33,882 nucleotides of DNA, taken from contig JAPOXG010000067.1 in NCBI GenBank assembly GCA_026707225.1, positions 1-33,882 on the forward strand, read 5' to 3'. The stretch comes from Chloroflexota bacterium (lineage in GTDB: Bacteria; Chloroflexota; Anaerolineae; Aggregatilineales; Phototrophicaceae). The notes under the pieces were generated by a model. That model made no database searches. It worked only from the letters and a program-made list of their open reading frames with translations, and was not told where the DNA came from. Positions 6,928 through 13,457 of the stretch are shown in pieces (position 1 is the stretch's first letter; each line of letters starts with the position of its first letter). Position numbers and translations under genes: made by a program.

Positions 6928-7866
6928 ATGGCACAAAATGCACCCGGCAAGCACTACCGCAAGGGTATCACGCTAGCCAAGCTCTTTCAAATCTTCCCGG
7001 ACGATGATACTGCCGAGGCATGGTTCATTGCGTCTCGCTGGCCGGACGGTATTCGTTGCCCGCACTGCGACAGTGACAGGATCAAGGACAATGCAGCGCA
7101 TGCTACTATGCCTTTCCGATGCAATGATTGCAAGAAGCGCTTCTCTGTGAAGTCCAAGTCCATCATGCACAGCAGCAAGCTCGGCTATCAGAAGTGGGCA
7201 ATCGCCATGTATCTTGTGACGACAAACCTAAAGGGTATCAGCTCCATGAAGTTACACCGCGACCTAGGCATTACCCAGAAGGCTGCTTGGCACATGCTAC
7301 ATCGTATCCGTAAGGCGTACACCGGCGCCAACACCGTGTTTGATGGTGAGATCGAGGTCGATGAAACTTACGTCGGCGGCAAGGAAGGCAACAAGCATGC
7401 CAGCAAGAAGCTGCGCGCTGGCCGCGGGACGGTTGGCAAGACGGCTGTTGTAGGCATGAAAGAGCGTGATACCAACAAGGTACACGCCCAAGTCATCGAG
7501 AGCACGGACCGGGAAACGCTGCAGGGATTCGTCACCGACAATACAGCCGAGGAAAGCACTATCTATACGGATGATGCGCGCGCCTACCTCGGTATGCCAC
7601 GGCGACACGCAACGGTTAAGCACTCCGTCGGCGAGTACGTCCGGCAGCAAGCGCATACCAACGGCATGGAGAGCTTCTGGTCGCTGCTCAAGCGCGGCTT
7701 TACTGGCACCTATCACCAGATGTCGCCCAAGCACCTGCACCGGTACATTGACGAATTCGAGGGCCGGCATAATGACCGGCCACTCGATACCGAAGAACAG
7801 ATGGCAAATATTGTCAAGGGCGCCGCCGGTAAGCGGCTACGGTATCAGGATCTGATCGCGGAGTAG
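6928..7866 (+). CDS. IS1595-family transposase
   Basis: A 312-residue DDE-type transposase. An N-terminal zinc ribbon is formed by C44-x2-C47 (IRCPHCDSD) and C65-x2-C68 (RCNDCKKRF). An HTH-like segment follows (LHRDLGITQKAAWHMLHRIR, 109-128). The catalytic ISXO2-like domain shows D145 in EIEVDETYVGGK, D215/D216 in TIYTDDARAY, and E248 in HTNGMESFWSLLKRG, where N245 is the characteristic extra residue of this family. The ATG at 6928 has GAAAGGG seven bases upstream; a TTG two codons earlier is less likely. The gene is full-length and undamaged, and ends four bases before the stop of a convergent cargo gene. It recognises the terminal repeats at 6842 and 9590. Confidence 0.95.
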   Translation: MAQNAPGKHYRKGITLAKLFQIFPDDDTAEAWFIASRWPDGIRCPHCDSDRIKDNAAHATMPFRCNDCKKRFSVKSKSIMHSSKLGYQKWAIAMYLVTTNLKGISSMKLHRDLGITQKAAWHMLHRIRKAYTGANTVFDGEIEVDETYVGGKEGNKHASKKLRAGRGTVGKTAVVGMKERDTNKVHAQVIESTDRETLQGFVTDNTAEESTIYTDDARAYLGMPRRHATVKHSVGEYVRQQAHTNGMESFWSLLKRGFTGTYHQMSPKHLHRYIDEFEGRHNDRPLDTEEQMANIVKGAAGKRLRYQDLIAE

Positions 7867-7870
7867 CTTG

Positions 7871-8038
7871 CTACGCGACTTTCTTAGCGAGTATTTGCTT
7901 CAATACCGCCACTGCAAGGTGTTTAGTACGCCGCGTCCTATTGCGGATCACAATCCACTCTTGCTCTGCTTCGTCGCCATAATCAAATGGTAGTTCTAGC
8001 TGCTGGGGGTTGCCATGCTGTCGCTGAAGTGCTACCAT
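7871..8038 (-). CDS. Small hypothetical cargo protein, 55 aa
   Basis: A short gene converging on the transposase gene, four bases between their stops. The product begins MVALQRQHGNPQQLELPFDY and has an acidic middle (DEAEQEW) followed by a strongly basic C-terminal helix (RNRTRRTKHLAVAVLKQIL). The ATG at 8038 is favoured over one 11 codons upstream because AAGAAAGG lies nine bases before it. No transmembrane segment or known domain is recognised; the basic tail could bind nucleic acid (inference only). It lies inside the transposon and is read leftward, like the two membrane-protein genes, but a hairpin at 8077-8102 separates it from them. Confidence 0.5.
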   Translation of the reverse strand: MVALQRQHGNPQQLELPFDYGDEAEQEWIVIRNRTRRTKHLAVAVLKQILAKKVA

Positions 8039-8076
8039 GATGGTTAGCCTTTCTTGATTTTCTAAACGCAACTCCG

Positions 8077-8102
8077 AACCCCGCTGCTCTTACAGCGGGG
8101 TT
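8077..8102 (-). terminator. Hairpin terminator inside the transposon
   Basis: A perfect 10-bp stem (AACCCCGCTG / CAGCGGGGTT) with loop CTCTTA. It lies about 50 bases past the stop of the leftward 76-aa gene and upstream of the 55-aa gene. It lacks a long T-run in either direction, so efficiency is uncertain. Confidence 0.55.
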
Positions 8103-8152
8103 CTGCGTTATTTGTCATTGCCTACCAGTCTACCGACGACGATGTGGCTAAG

Positions 8153-8383
8153 TCAATGACGTTTCCGACGCCCTTTCATCTGTCGGCGCAAGCGATTGTG
8201 CTCTTTTGCTTGTCCGAGAAGATCTAGCTTCTTGTCACGCAAGGTATTCTTTTCAAATTCCTCCAGCTCTCCTTTCAATCTCGCATCCAACCAAGCATTA
8301 GAAGCCCACTCATAAATGCGATAGACCCCACCTATTATCATGGCAATTACAAATATCGTTAAACAGAGCGGTCCTAGTTCCAT
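8153..8383 (-). CDS. Small one-pass membrane protein, 76 aa (cargo)
   Basis: The product begins MELGPLCLTIFVIAMIIGG, a single hydrophobic helix at the extreme N-terminus, followed by YRIYEWASNAWLDARL and a long charged helix (GELEEFEKNTLRDKKL, then LGQAKEHNRLRRQ) ending in a basic cluster (KGRRKRH). This is a membrane anchor with a cytoplasmic coiled-coil-like tail. The ATG at 8383 is chosen because GAGGAGGT lies seven bases upstream; the GTG three codons earlier overlaps that site. It follows the 72-aa membrane-protein gene by 19 bases, so the two form an operon. No family is recognised. Confidence 0.65.
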   Translation of the reverse strand: MELGPLCLTIFVIAMIIGGVYRIYEWASNAWLDARLKGELEEFEKNTLRDKKLDLLGQAKEHNRLRRQMKGRRKRH

Positions 8384-8402
8384 TGCAAACACCTCCTCTC
8401 TA

Positions 8403-8621
8403 TTAACCCATTGATCCCAAAAAGTCCATGAAGTTCACGATCACACCGGCACCCACTGCCGCTACGAATGCCCAGGTAAGCAAAACAATGACGATTGACG
8501 CGCAGCCAAAACCAAGGCCGAACTTAAAACCACTCTCGATCCCAATGTCAACCCGCGAAGGACGACCATGCCGAAACTTGATCTGATCAATTACATCATA
8601 TTCTTCTGCATCGCTGCTCAT
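8403..8621 (-). CDS. Small one-pass membrane protein, 72 aa (cargo)
   Basis: The product has an acidic, soluble N-terminus (MSSDAEEYDVIDQIKF), a basic patch (RHGRPSRVD), then a Gly/Phe-rich amphipathic stretch (SGFKFGLGFGCAS) running into one long hydrophobic helix (IVIVLLTWAFVAAVGAGVIV), and ends NFMDFLGSMG. The open frame extends upstream to 8810, but the ATG at 8621 has GGAGGTG at good spacing and the upstream part is low quality. It is the first gene of a two-gene leftward operon, divergent from the XRE gene at 8854. The arrangement (small membrane protein plus divergent Xre) would fit a self-regulated membrane-active module, but no toxin family is recognised. Confidence 0.65.
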   Translation of the reverse strand: MSSDAEEYDVIDQIKFRHGRPSRVDIGIESGFKFGLGFGCASIVIVLLTWAFVAAVGAGVIVNFMDFLGSMG

Positions 8622-8659
8622 ATCTACACCTCCAGTTCGCCCTTGAAGCGTTAAGCGAA

Positions 8660-8673
8660 ATTGTGTATACAAT
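8660..8673. promoter_or_regulatory. Inverted repeat before the membrane-protein operon (candidate operator)
   Basis: ATTGT-GTAT-ACAAT lies about 40 bases upstream of the 72-aa gene start, where a leftward promoter would be expected. A -10-like TATACA overlaps it on the minus strand; no clear -35 was found. Confidence 0.35.
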
Positions 8674-8802
8674 GCGCGCGAGGGCGGCATGCGCCGACAA
8701 GGAAGCACACCGCTCTCAACGCTAGGTCTCCTGGGGCGGTGAGTGTCCAGCTCAAGAGCCGCCCTAGGGGACTTCTCCCTACAGTACCGCACATTCAGAC
8801 GT

Positions 8803-8818
8803 TTAACCAATAGGTTAA
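8803..8818. promoter_or_regulatory. Inverted repeat TTAACC-AATA-GGTTAA (candidate Xre operator)
   Basis: A perfect 6-bp-arm palindrome 36 bases upstream of the cargo XRE gene. Together with the palindrome at 8837-8853 it forms a two-site arrangement typical of Cro/C1-family autoregulation. Confidence 0.4.
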
Positions 8819-8836
8819 GGCATTCTGCCCATCAAC

Positions 8837-8853
8837 AGCACAAAATCTGTGCT
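8837..8853. promoter_or_regulatory. Inverted repeat AGCACA-AAATC-TGTGCT abutting a start codon
   Basis: Perfect 6-bp arms; the right arm ends directly at the ATG of the XRE gene (8854). No ribosome binding site is visible, so the mRNA might be leaderless and this palindrome would cover its promoter/start region. A candidate autoregulatory operator. Confidence 0.45.
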
Positions 8854-9096
8854 ATGGGACAGATTGGGAAGCCATTTGGCTGTGCGATTCGCAGGCGGCG
8901 CCGAGAACTTGCACTTTCTCCGGAAGCACTTAGCGAGCGTTCGGGGGTGCACTGGGTATACATCAGCCATATTGAGAATGGACAGAAGTCGCCAACGCTG
9001 CGTGTGATAGAGCGATTGGCCGATGCGCTAAAACTAGACATGTCGACACTGATGCGCATGGCAGAGCAAATTAGCAAGGAAGAAGCAGTGGAATAG
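8854..9096 (+). CDS. Small XRE-family HTH regulator, 80 aa (cargo)
   Basis: A stand-alone Cro/C1-type DNA-binding protein. Residues about 7-65 form the HTH: FGCAIRRRRRELALSPEALS, then RSGVHWVYISHIENGQKSPT and LRVIERLADAL, with the classic IENGQKSPTL turn after the recognition helix. The frame is open to 8743, but the ATG at 8854 matches the usual start of such proteins (MGQIGKPFGCAIR). No Shine-Dalgarno is seen; a palindrome abuts the start codon. It is divergent from the two membrane-protein genes and upstream of the coiled-coil gene on the same strand. It probably controls transposon cargo expression (inference from position). Confidence 0.8.
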   Translation: MGQIGKPFGCAIRRRRRELALSPEALSERSGVHWVYISHIENGQKSPTLRVIERLADALKLDMSTLMRMAEQISKEEAVE

Positions 9097-9104
9097 ATTT
9101 GGCT

Positions 9105-9144
9105 TTGCAAGCATGCAGAATGTAGGGTATTCTCTAAATTAGAG
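9105..9144 (+). promoter_or_regulatory. Promoter with overlapping palindrome before the coiled-coil gene
   Basis: TTGCAA (9105-9110) and TATTCT (9128-9133), 17-base spacer, each four of six consensus bases. The palindrome CTCTAA-A-TTAGAG (9132-9144) overlaps the -10 box and could be an operator. The coiled-coil gene starts 22 bases further on. Confidence 0.4.
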
Positions 9145-9166
9145 CTTGATTAGAGGAGATCACAAC

Positions 9167-9391
9167 ATGAGCGAACCTGGAAACACCGATGGGCGCTTGG
9201 AAAAGCATGTTACAAGAGCAGAGTTTGACGAAGTAAAGGAATTGGTGCGTGAGAATCGGGAAGCGATTCGCGTAATCGACGAGCGGTTGTGTGATATGAA
9301 CACAGAGTTTACAAACCAGTTTAACGACATTAACACGCAACTGCATTCGATTTTGACAATCCTCAACAATGGACATAACCCCGATGCCTAA
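9167..9391 (+). CDS. Small coiled-coil protein, 74 aa (cargo)
   Basis: The product starts MSEPGNTDGRLEKHVTRAEF and continues with a heptad-like helix (VKELVRENREAIRVIDERL, then NTEFTNQFNDINTQLHSIL), hydrophobic residues recurring every three to four positions. Such short coiled-coil proteins are typical of phage and mobile DNA, where they may multimerise or scaffold. The ATG at 9167 is set by a GAGGAG eight bases upstream. It is followed by an overlapping downstream gene (9384), suggesting translational coupling. No domain of known function is recognised. Confidence 0.65.
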   Translation: MSEPGNTDGRLEKHVTRAEFDEVKELVRENREAIRVIDERLCDMNTEFTNQFNDINTQLHSILTILNNGHNPDA

Positions 9392-9557
9392 AGACAAGCC
9401 CCCCAAGCCCGAGGGCAAGCGCCGCCCTAAGCCAAAGAAGAAGCCAGGCCCGCCCCCACTAACCCTCCACATTGACGACACGCCGGAGAACGTCGCCCGT
9501 GCGCTATTCGGCATCAAGTCCGATACCCCCGGCAAGGTGACGGTCAAGCGCGGCTAG
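9384..9557 (+). CDS. Small Pro/Lys-rich protein, 57 aa (cargo, next to right end)
   Basis: The product begins with a disordered basic region (MPKDKPPKPEGKRRPKPKKK) and ends with a compact segment LTLHIDDTPENVARALFGIK before a basic tail. The ATG at 9384 overlaps the stop of the coiled-coil gene (TAA, 9389-9391), so translation is probably coupled; an in-frame ATG at 9369 is the alternative. The gene ends ten bases before the right inverted repeat. Composition suggests nucleic-acid contact, and the position at the end of an IS1595-type element suggests a role in the element's own biology, but neither is shown. Confidence 0.6.
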   Translation: MPKDKPPKPEGKRRPKPKKKPGPPPLTLHIDDTPENVARALFGIKSDTPGKVTVKRG

Positions 9558-9567
9558 ACCTCACCCT

Positions 9568-9590
9568 TGGCACTTTGCGATATAAGCCCC
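9568..9590 (-). repeat. Right terminal inverted repeat
   Basis: Exact inverse complement of 6842-6864 over all 23 bases; the outer end is CCCC at 9587-9590. Confidence 0.93.
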
Positions 9591-9598
9591 CTCCAAAA
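9591..9598 (+). repeat. Target-site duplication, right copy (CTCCAAAA)
   Basis: Identical to 6834-6841. Joining the two flanks restores a short intergenic sequence after the XRE-SorC gene. Confidence 0.93.
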
Positions 9599-9915
9599 GA
9601 TTGCGATATGTCCGTTTCCATTCATCGACAGTCCTTTTGCAGAGTTCCAGCCGATGTTGCCGAGCCTTGGGCAAGTTGGCGCATTGCGTGCCGATGGAGG
9701 TCTGCATTATTGGCGCTGCATCTCTTTAAGCAAACCTAGCTCGTCCGACGGCTCGCGTAAGTTTCGATCTGGGAGCTGCCTAGCGGTGGACTCGCAGAGG
9801 CCCCTGCCTCAATCGCCGTTTGGAGATCAGTCTGATCCGCTTGGCGCTTGCAAACCAGCGGAACAATTGCTTTTTGCACATGTCGGCAAAAGATGGATGC
9901 AAAAGAATCCGGTTC
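9599..9915. other. Gap between transposon and flavoprotein gene
   Basis: About 317 bases lying between the ends of two convergent genes once the transposon is removed. A rightward frame is open across it but starts inside the inverted repeat and has no recognisable protein character. No terminator hairpin, repeat or RNA was recognised. A 9-base TTGCGATAT at 9601-9609 also occurs in the adjacent inverted repeat (9575-9583). Confidence 0.4.
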
Positions 9916-12363
9916 TCAAGCCCGTACTCTTTCGCTCTTGGGGTCATAAAATGGCTTTAGCGACGCTTGCGCTGGAATACGCTCGCCAGCGACTTCAACT
10001 TCATAAACGCCGGCGTTAATGTAATCCGGTGTAATGACTTCATCGCCGGTGATATAGCCCATCCCTATGGCTACGCCCAGCGTATACCCAAACATGCCAG
10101 AGCAAATGTGACCCACAATCTGGTTGTTCCGCCAAATCGGCTCGTTGTGGTAAAGCAAAGGCTTATTGTCTTCAAGGGCAAACATGACTAAGCGCCTCTT
10201 AACGCCTTGCTCTTTCTGCTTCAGTAAGATGTCGCGTCCATTAAAGTTGATATCTTTTTTGAAGTTGACCGCAAATCCGAGACCGGCCTCAATGGGACTG
10301 TCTTCAGCGGCAATGTCGTGTCCCCAATGTCGATAGCCCTTTTCAATGCGCAAAGAGTTTAAGGCATGGTAGCCACAGTGTACCAAATCAAAGACAGCGC
10401 CTTCGCCTACAATCGCGTCGTACACATGCTGGGCATATTCGGTGGGGACATACAGCTCCCAGCCCAACTCACCGACATAGGTCATTCTGGTGGCTCTAAG
10501 CCGAGCATAGGCAAAATCTATTTCTTGTGAGCTGCCAAAGGGAAAGGCCCGCGTCGATAAATCAGCATCGGTAAGGTTACGTAACAGCGCTCTTGAATTT
10601 GGTCCCATCACGCTCAAAACCACATAGGCCGAGGTCATATCGGTTAAGGCAGCAAAGTCATCGGGACCAATCTGGCGCTTTATCCAGTGAAATGTCTTGG
10701 TTTGACTTGTACCCGAGTCGACAATAAAGAAGCTGTCTTGATCTATTCTAGTTACGGTAATGTCAGCCTCAATGCCGCCGCGCTCATTTAATAGCTGGGT
10801 ATAAACCACTTTCCCTATTGGGACGTCAATATTGTTGCCGCAGATGCGGTTGAGAATTTGCAGCGCGTCCCGACCCTGGAGCAGGAACTTGGCAAAGGAT
10901 GTCTGGTCAAACAGACCGACATTCTCCCGCACCGCACGGTGCTCGTTGCCAGCGTAGTCAAACCAATTTTGCCGACCATAGCTGTACTCATACACCGGCT
11001 TCACACCGGCTGGCGCAAACCAGTTGGCTCGCTCCCAGCCGGCTACTTCGCCAAAGCAAGCGCCCTGTTTAGCCAAGCGGTCATGCAAAGGCGACTTCCG
11101 AATGCCCCGGCCGGTCTCATACTGGCGAAAGGGCCAGTGCATGTCGTACAGCAAACCCAATGATTCTGTAACGCGCTCACGCAAATAGTTTCGGTTGTTT
11201 TGAAAGGGGAAATTGCGCCGAATATCCACATCCCATAAATCCATCGGCGGATGACCATGGATAATCCACTCAGCCAGCACCTTGCCCACCCCGCCGGACG
11301 ATTGGATGCCAATCGAGTTGAAACCGGCCGCGACGAAGAAGTTCTTCAGTTCCGGCGCTTCGCCCAGTTGGTAACGGTCATCGGGGGTAAAGCTTTCTGG
11401 CCCGTTCATGAAAGTGTGGATGCCAACGGCGCCCATCAGTGGCATACGGTGGATGACCTTCTCAAATGTCGGTGCAATATGGTCCCAATCTTCGCCCAGA
11501 GCGCCAAACTCGAAATCGGGCGGAATGCCATCCATGCCCCAAGGCTTGGCGTTGGGTTCAAAAAAGCCGGTCAAAATCGCGCCGACCTCTTCTTTGTAAT
11601 ACGCGCGGCCACCCGTGTCTCTTAATATCGGTCGATTTGGTTCAAGGTCAGGTACGGGTTCGGTGACAAGGTAAAAATGCTCGGCGGCGTGTAAAGGTAC
11701 ATTTACTCCCGCCATTTTTCCTACTTCTCTGCTCCACATCCCGGCGCAGTTGACAACGACCTCAGCCTGAATGTCGCCCCGGTCTGTGGCCACGCCAGTT
11801 ACCCGCCCTCCCCTCTGATGGATCGCTGTTACCTTGACGTTTTCGAAAATCGAGGCGCCGTAGTTTTCGGCGCCCTTGGCAAAGGCGCGGGTGGTATCGA
11901 TCGGGTTTGTTTGGCCATCGCCTGGCAGATAGATCGCCCCAACTAGGTCGTCAACACGCATCATCGGCCACATATCCGCTACTTCTTTGATTGAGATAAC
12001 TTCAACCTCAAGCCCAAAGACCTTGGCCATTGAAGCCCCGCGCAGCAGCTCCTCATAGCGCTCCCGATTGGTAGCAATTGAAATCGAACCGGTCTGCTTA
12101 AAGCCCGTGTCCTGGCCAGTTTCTTCTCCCAAGTCTCGAAATAATTCAGTGGTGTATTGGGCTAATTTAGTCATATTCTGTGTGGCCCGCAATTGGCCGA
12201 CCAAACCGGCCGCGTGCCAGGTTGTGCCGCTGGTTAGAACTTTTCTTTCCAGCAAAACAACATCGGTCATGCCCAATTTAGCCAGGTGATAGGCCACGCT
12301 GCAGCCTATAACGCCGCCGCCAATTATCACAACCTGGGCCTGGCTTGGTATCGGTTTGTTCAT
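9916..12363 (-). CDS. FAD-dependent dimethylglycine/sarcosine dehydrogenase-like protein with GcvT domain
   Basis: An 815-residue two-domain flavoenzyme. The N-terminal DAO-type domain has the dinucleotide motif VVIIGGGVIGCSVAYH (Gly15-Gly20), E39 at the end of the second strand, and TSGTTWHAAGLVGQL, where H50 corresponds to the His that carries covalent FAD in dimethylglycine and sarcosine dehydrogenases. The C-terminal half (from about residue 430) is an aminomethyltransferase/GcvT fold that receives the one-carbon unit on tetrahydrofolate: VYTQLLNERGGIEADITVTR, then YVGELGWELYVP and LRIEKGYRHWGHDI. It likely oxidatively demethylates an N-methylated amine; which one is unknown. It is cytoplasmic, with no signal peptide. 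Its ATG overlaps the stop of the upstream peptidase gene (TAATG), so the two are translationally coupled. By eye its base composition is more A/T-rich than the neighbouring transporter genes. Confidence 0.9.
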   Translation of the reverse strand: MNKPIPSQAQVVIIGGGVIGCSVAYHLAKLGMTDVVLLERKVLTSGTTWHAAGLVGQLRATQNMTKLAQYTTELFRDLGEETGQDTGFKQTGSISIATNRERYEELLRGASMAKVFGLEVEVISIKEVADMWPMMRVDDLVGAIYLPGDGQTNPIDTTRAFAKGAENYGASIFENVKVTAIHQRGGRVTGVATDRGDIQAEVVVNCAGMWSREVGKMAGVNVPLHAAEHFYLVTEPVPDLEPNRPILRDTGGRAYYKEEVGAILTGFFEPNAKPWGMDGIPPDFEFGALGEDWDHIAPTFEKVIHRMPLMGAVGIHTFMNGPESFTPDDRYQLGEAPELKNFFVAAGFNSIGIQSSGGVGKVLAEWIIHGHPPMDLWDVDIRRNFPFQNNRNYLRERVTESLGLLYDMHWPFRQYETGRGIRKSPLHDRLAKQGACFGEVAGWERANWFAPAGVKPVYEYSYGRQNWFDYAGNEHRAVRENVGLFDQTSFAKFLLQGRDALQILNRICGNNIDVPIGKVVYTQLLNERGGIEADITVTRIDQDSFFIVDSGTSQTKTFHWIKRQIGPDDFAALTDMTSAYVVLSVMGPNSRALLRNLTDADLSTRAFPFGSSQEIDFAYARLRATRMTYVGELGWELYVPTEYAQHVYDAIVGEGAVFDLVHCGYHALNSLRIEKGYRHWGHDIAAEDSPIEAGLGFAVNFKKDINFNGRDILLKQKEQGVKRRLVMFALEDNKPLLYHNEPIWRNNQIVGHICSGMFGYTLGVAIGMGYITGDEVITPDYINAGVYEVEVAGERIPAQASLKPFYDPKSERVRA

Positions 12364-13427
12364 TAATGATCCCGTCCCATAATCCGCTCTAACTCACCGA
12401 GCGGGAGTTCGTAGACGGTTCGCTCCCTGAAACCTGTCATGGTCTCGGCTGTCGTCAGCGCGTTCAAAATCGCTTCTTCGACCGCTTCCACAACGCCGAG
12501 GAAAAAGCTGTTGAGTTGATCGTTTGGCAGCATTTGAAGCGCATAAGACTTTTGCGTTTCACTTGCCAACTGGTTGCCGGTGGCGAAGGCCAGGAAGATG
12601 TCACCGCTGCCGTGGTAAGCCATCCCGCCTACCCTCGCCAATCCAATGGTGGCGCGCTGTGCCAGACGCTTGCATTGCGAATGTACCAGCGGCGCATCGC
12701 TAGCGATGATGACGATTATCGAACTCCCACCCGGCGCTTCCGCCCGGCCTGAGGCGACGCTTTCGATTGTGATCTCCCGACCGACTGGGACGCCATCCAC
12801 CATCAGGTCTTCGCGCGCCCCGTAATTGGCTTGCACCAAGGCGCCAACGGTGTAGGTCCCGCTGGGACAGGCGATCATCCGCGAAGCCGTTCCTATCCCG
12901 CCTTTGAACTCGTGACAGATCATCCCGGTTCCGCCACCGACGTTGCCTTCCGCCACCGGACCGCTTCTAGCCGACTCAATGGCTTGGTACACGTGGTCTT
13001 TCGTGACGTGAAAGGCAGCCATATCATTCAGCCAGCCGTCCCAGGTTTCGGCGACGACGGGAAGATCCCAAATCTCCGTCCAGCCCATCTCGTAGCCGTA
13101 GCGGTTCAAAGCCTCATGCGCCGTGCCCACTTGCGCGGTGTTGGTGATGGCGATAGGCGTAGTGAGCATCCCGGATTCCGCGATCCAATGGGCGCCGGTC
13201 ATCTCGCCGCTGCCGTTGAGGCTGTGGGTGGCGGCGAAGGCATGGTCTTTCCAAATCGCGCCTTCGCGCGGCAATATGACAGTCACGCCCGTACGGGCGA
13301 CTCGTGGCGCATCGAATATCAAGGTGCTGTGGCCAACGAGCACACCGGGCACATCCGTGATGGCGTTGTGTTTTCCCGTGGGCAGCCGCCCGATCGCAAT
13401 ACCTAAATCTCGCAATCGCTTTCGCAT
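12363..13427 (-). CDS. P1-family (DmpA-type) aminopeptidase, N-terminal nucleophile hydrolase
   Basis: A 354-residue member of peptidase family S58, which self-cleaves before a Ser to expose an N-terminal nucleophile. Family landmarks are the N-terminal LGIAIGRLPTGKHNAITDVP and VPGVLVGHSTL, the glycine loop GNVGGGTGMICHEFKGGIG (161-179), and the autocleavage region APGGSSIIVIIASDAPL with the nucleophile Ser235 or Ser236. Known relatives release N-terminal residues from peptides, D-amino-acid amides or beta-peptides. The start at 13427 has AGGTGA six bases upstream. It follows the isomerase gene by 30 bases and overlaps the flavoprotein gene. Its place in a peptide/solute-transport cluster suggests it processes imported small peptides or amides whose N-methylated products go to the next enzyme (inference). 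Confidence 0.9.
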   Translation of the reverse strand: MRKRLRDLGIAIGRLPTGKHNAITDVPGVLVGHSTLIFDAPRVARTGVTVILPREGAIWKDHAFAATHSLNGSGEMTGAHWIAESGMLTTPIAITNTAQVGTAHEALNRYGYEMGWTEIWDLPVVAETWDGWLNDMAAFHVTKDHVYQAIESARSGPVAEGNVGGGTGMICHEFKGGIGTASRMIACPSGTYTVGALVQANYGAREDLMVDGVPVGREITIESVASGRAEAPGGSSIIVIIASDAPLVHSQCKRLAQRATIGLARVGGMAYHGSGDIFLAFATGNQLASETQKSYALQMLPNDQLNSFFLGVVEAVEEAILNALTTAETMTGFRERTVYELPLGELERIMGRDH

Positions 13428-13457
13428 GCTTTCACCTGGATATGGAGTATACCGGCA

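Larger units (their letters stand above)
6842..9590 (+). mobile_element. IS1595-family transposon with cargo genes (2749 bp)
   Basis: The element is bounded by perfect 23-bp terminal inverted repeats (6842-6864 and 9568-9590; outer end GGGGCTTATATCGCAAAG, inner end TGCCA) and flanked by a perfect 8-bp direct duplication. It encodes a complete IS1595-type transposase next to the left end and six small genes to its right. IS1595 groups with passenger genes are known (for example ISNwi1 and ISNha5 groups), so the architecture fits, but these passengers are not recognised. Perfect ends, perfect duplication and an undamaged transposase point to a recent insertion. Parts of the cargo region (around 8150-8450) are visibly richer in A/T than the flanking chromosome, consistent with transfer. 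Confidence 0.93.

Noticed and set aside
8622..8810. N-terminal extension of the 72-aa membrane protein
   Set aside because: The extension overlaps the Xre control region, is Arg/Pro-rich, and the internal ATG at 8621 has a strong GGAGGTG.
8743..8853. Upstream extension of the cargo Xre protein
   Set aside because: The extra 37 residues lack HTH character and include the palindromes that look like operators.
9567..10019. Rightward frame of 150 codons after the transposon
   Set aside because: It begins inside the inverted repeat and ends antisense to the flavoprotein gene; composition is not protein-like.
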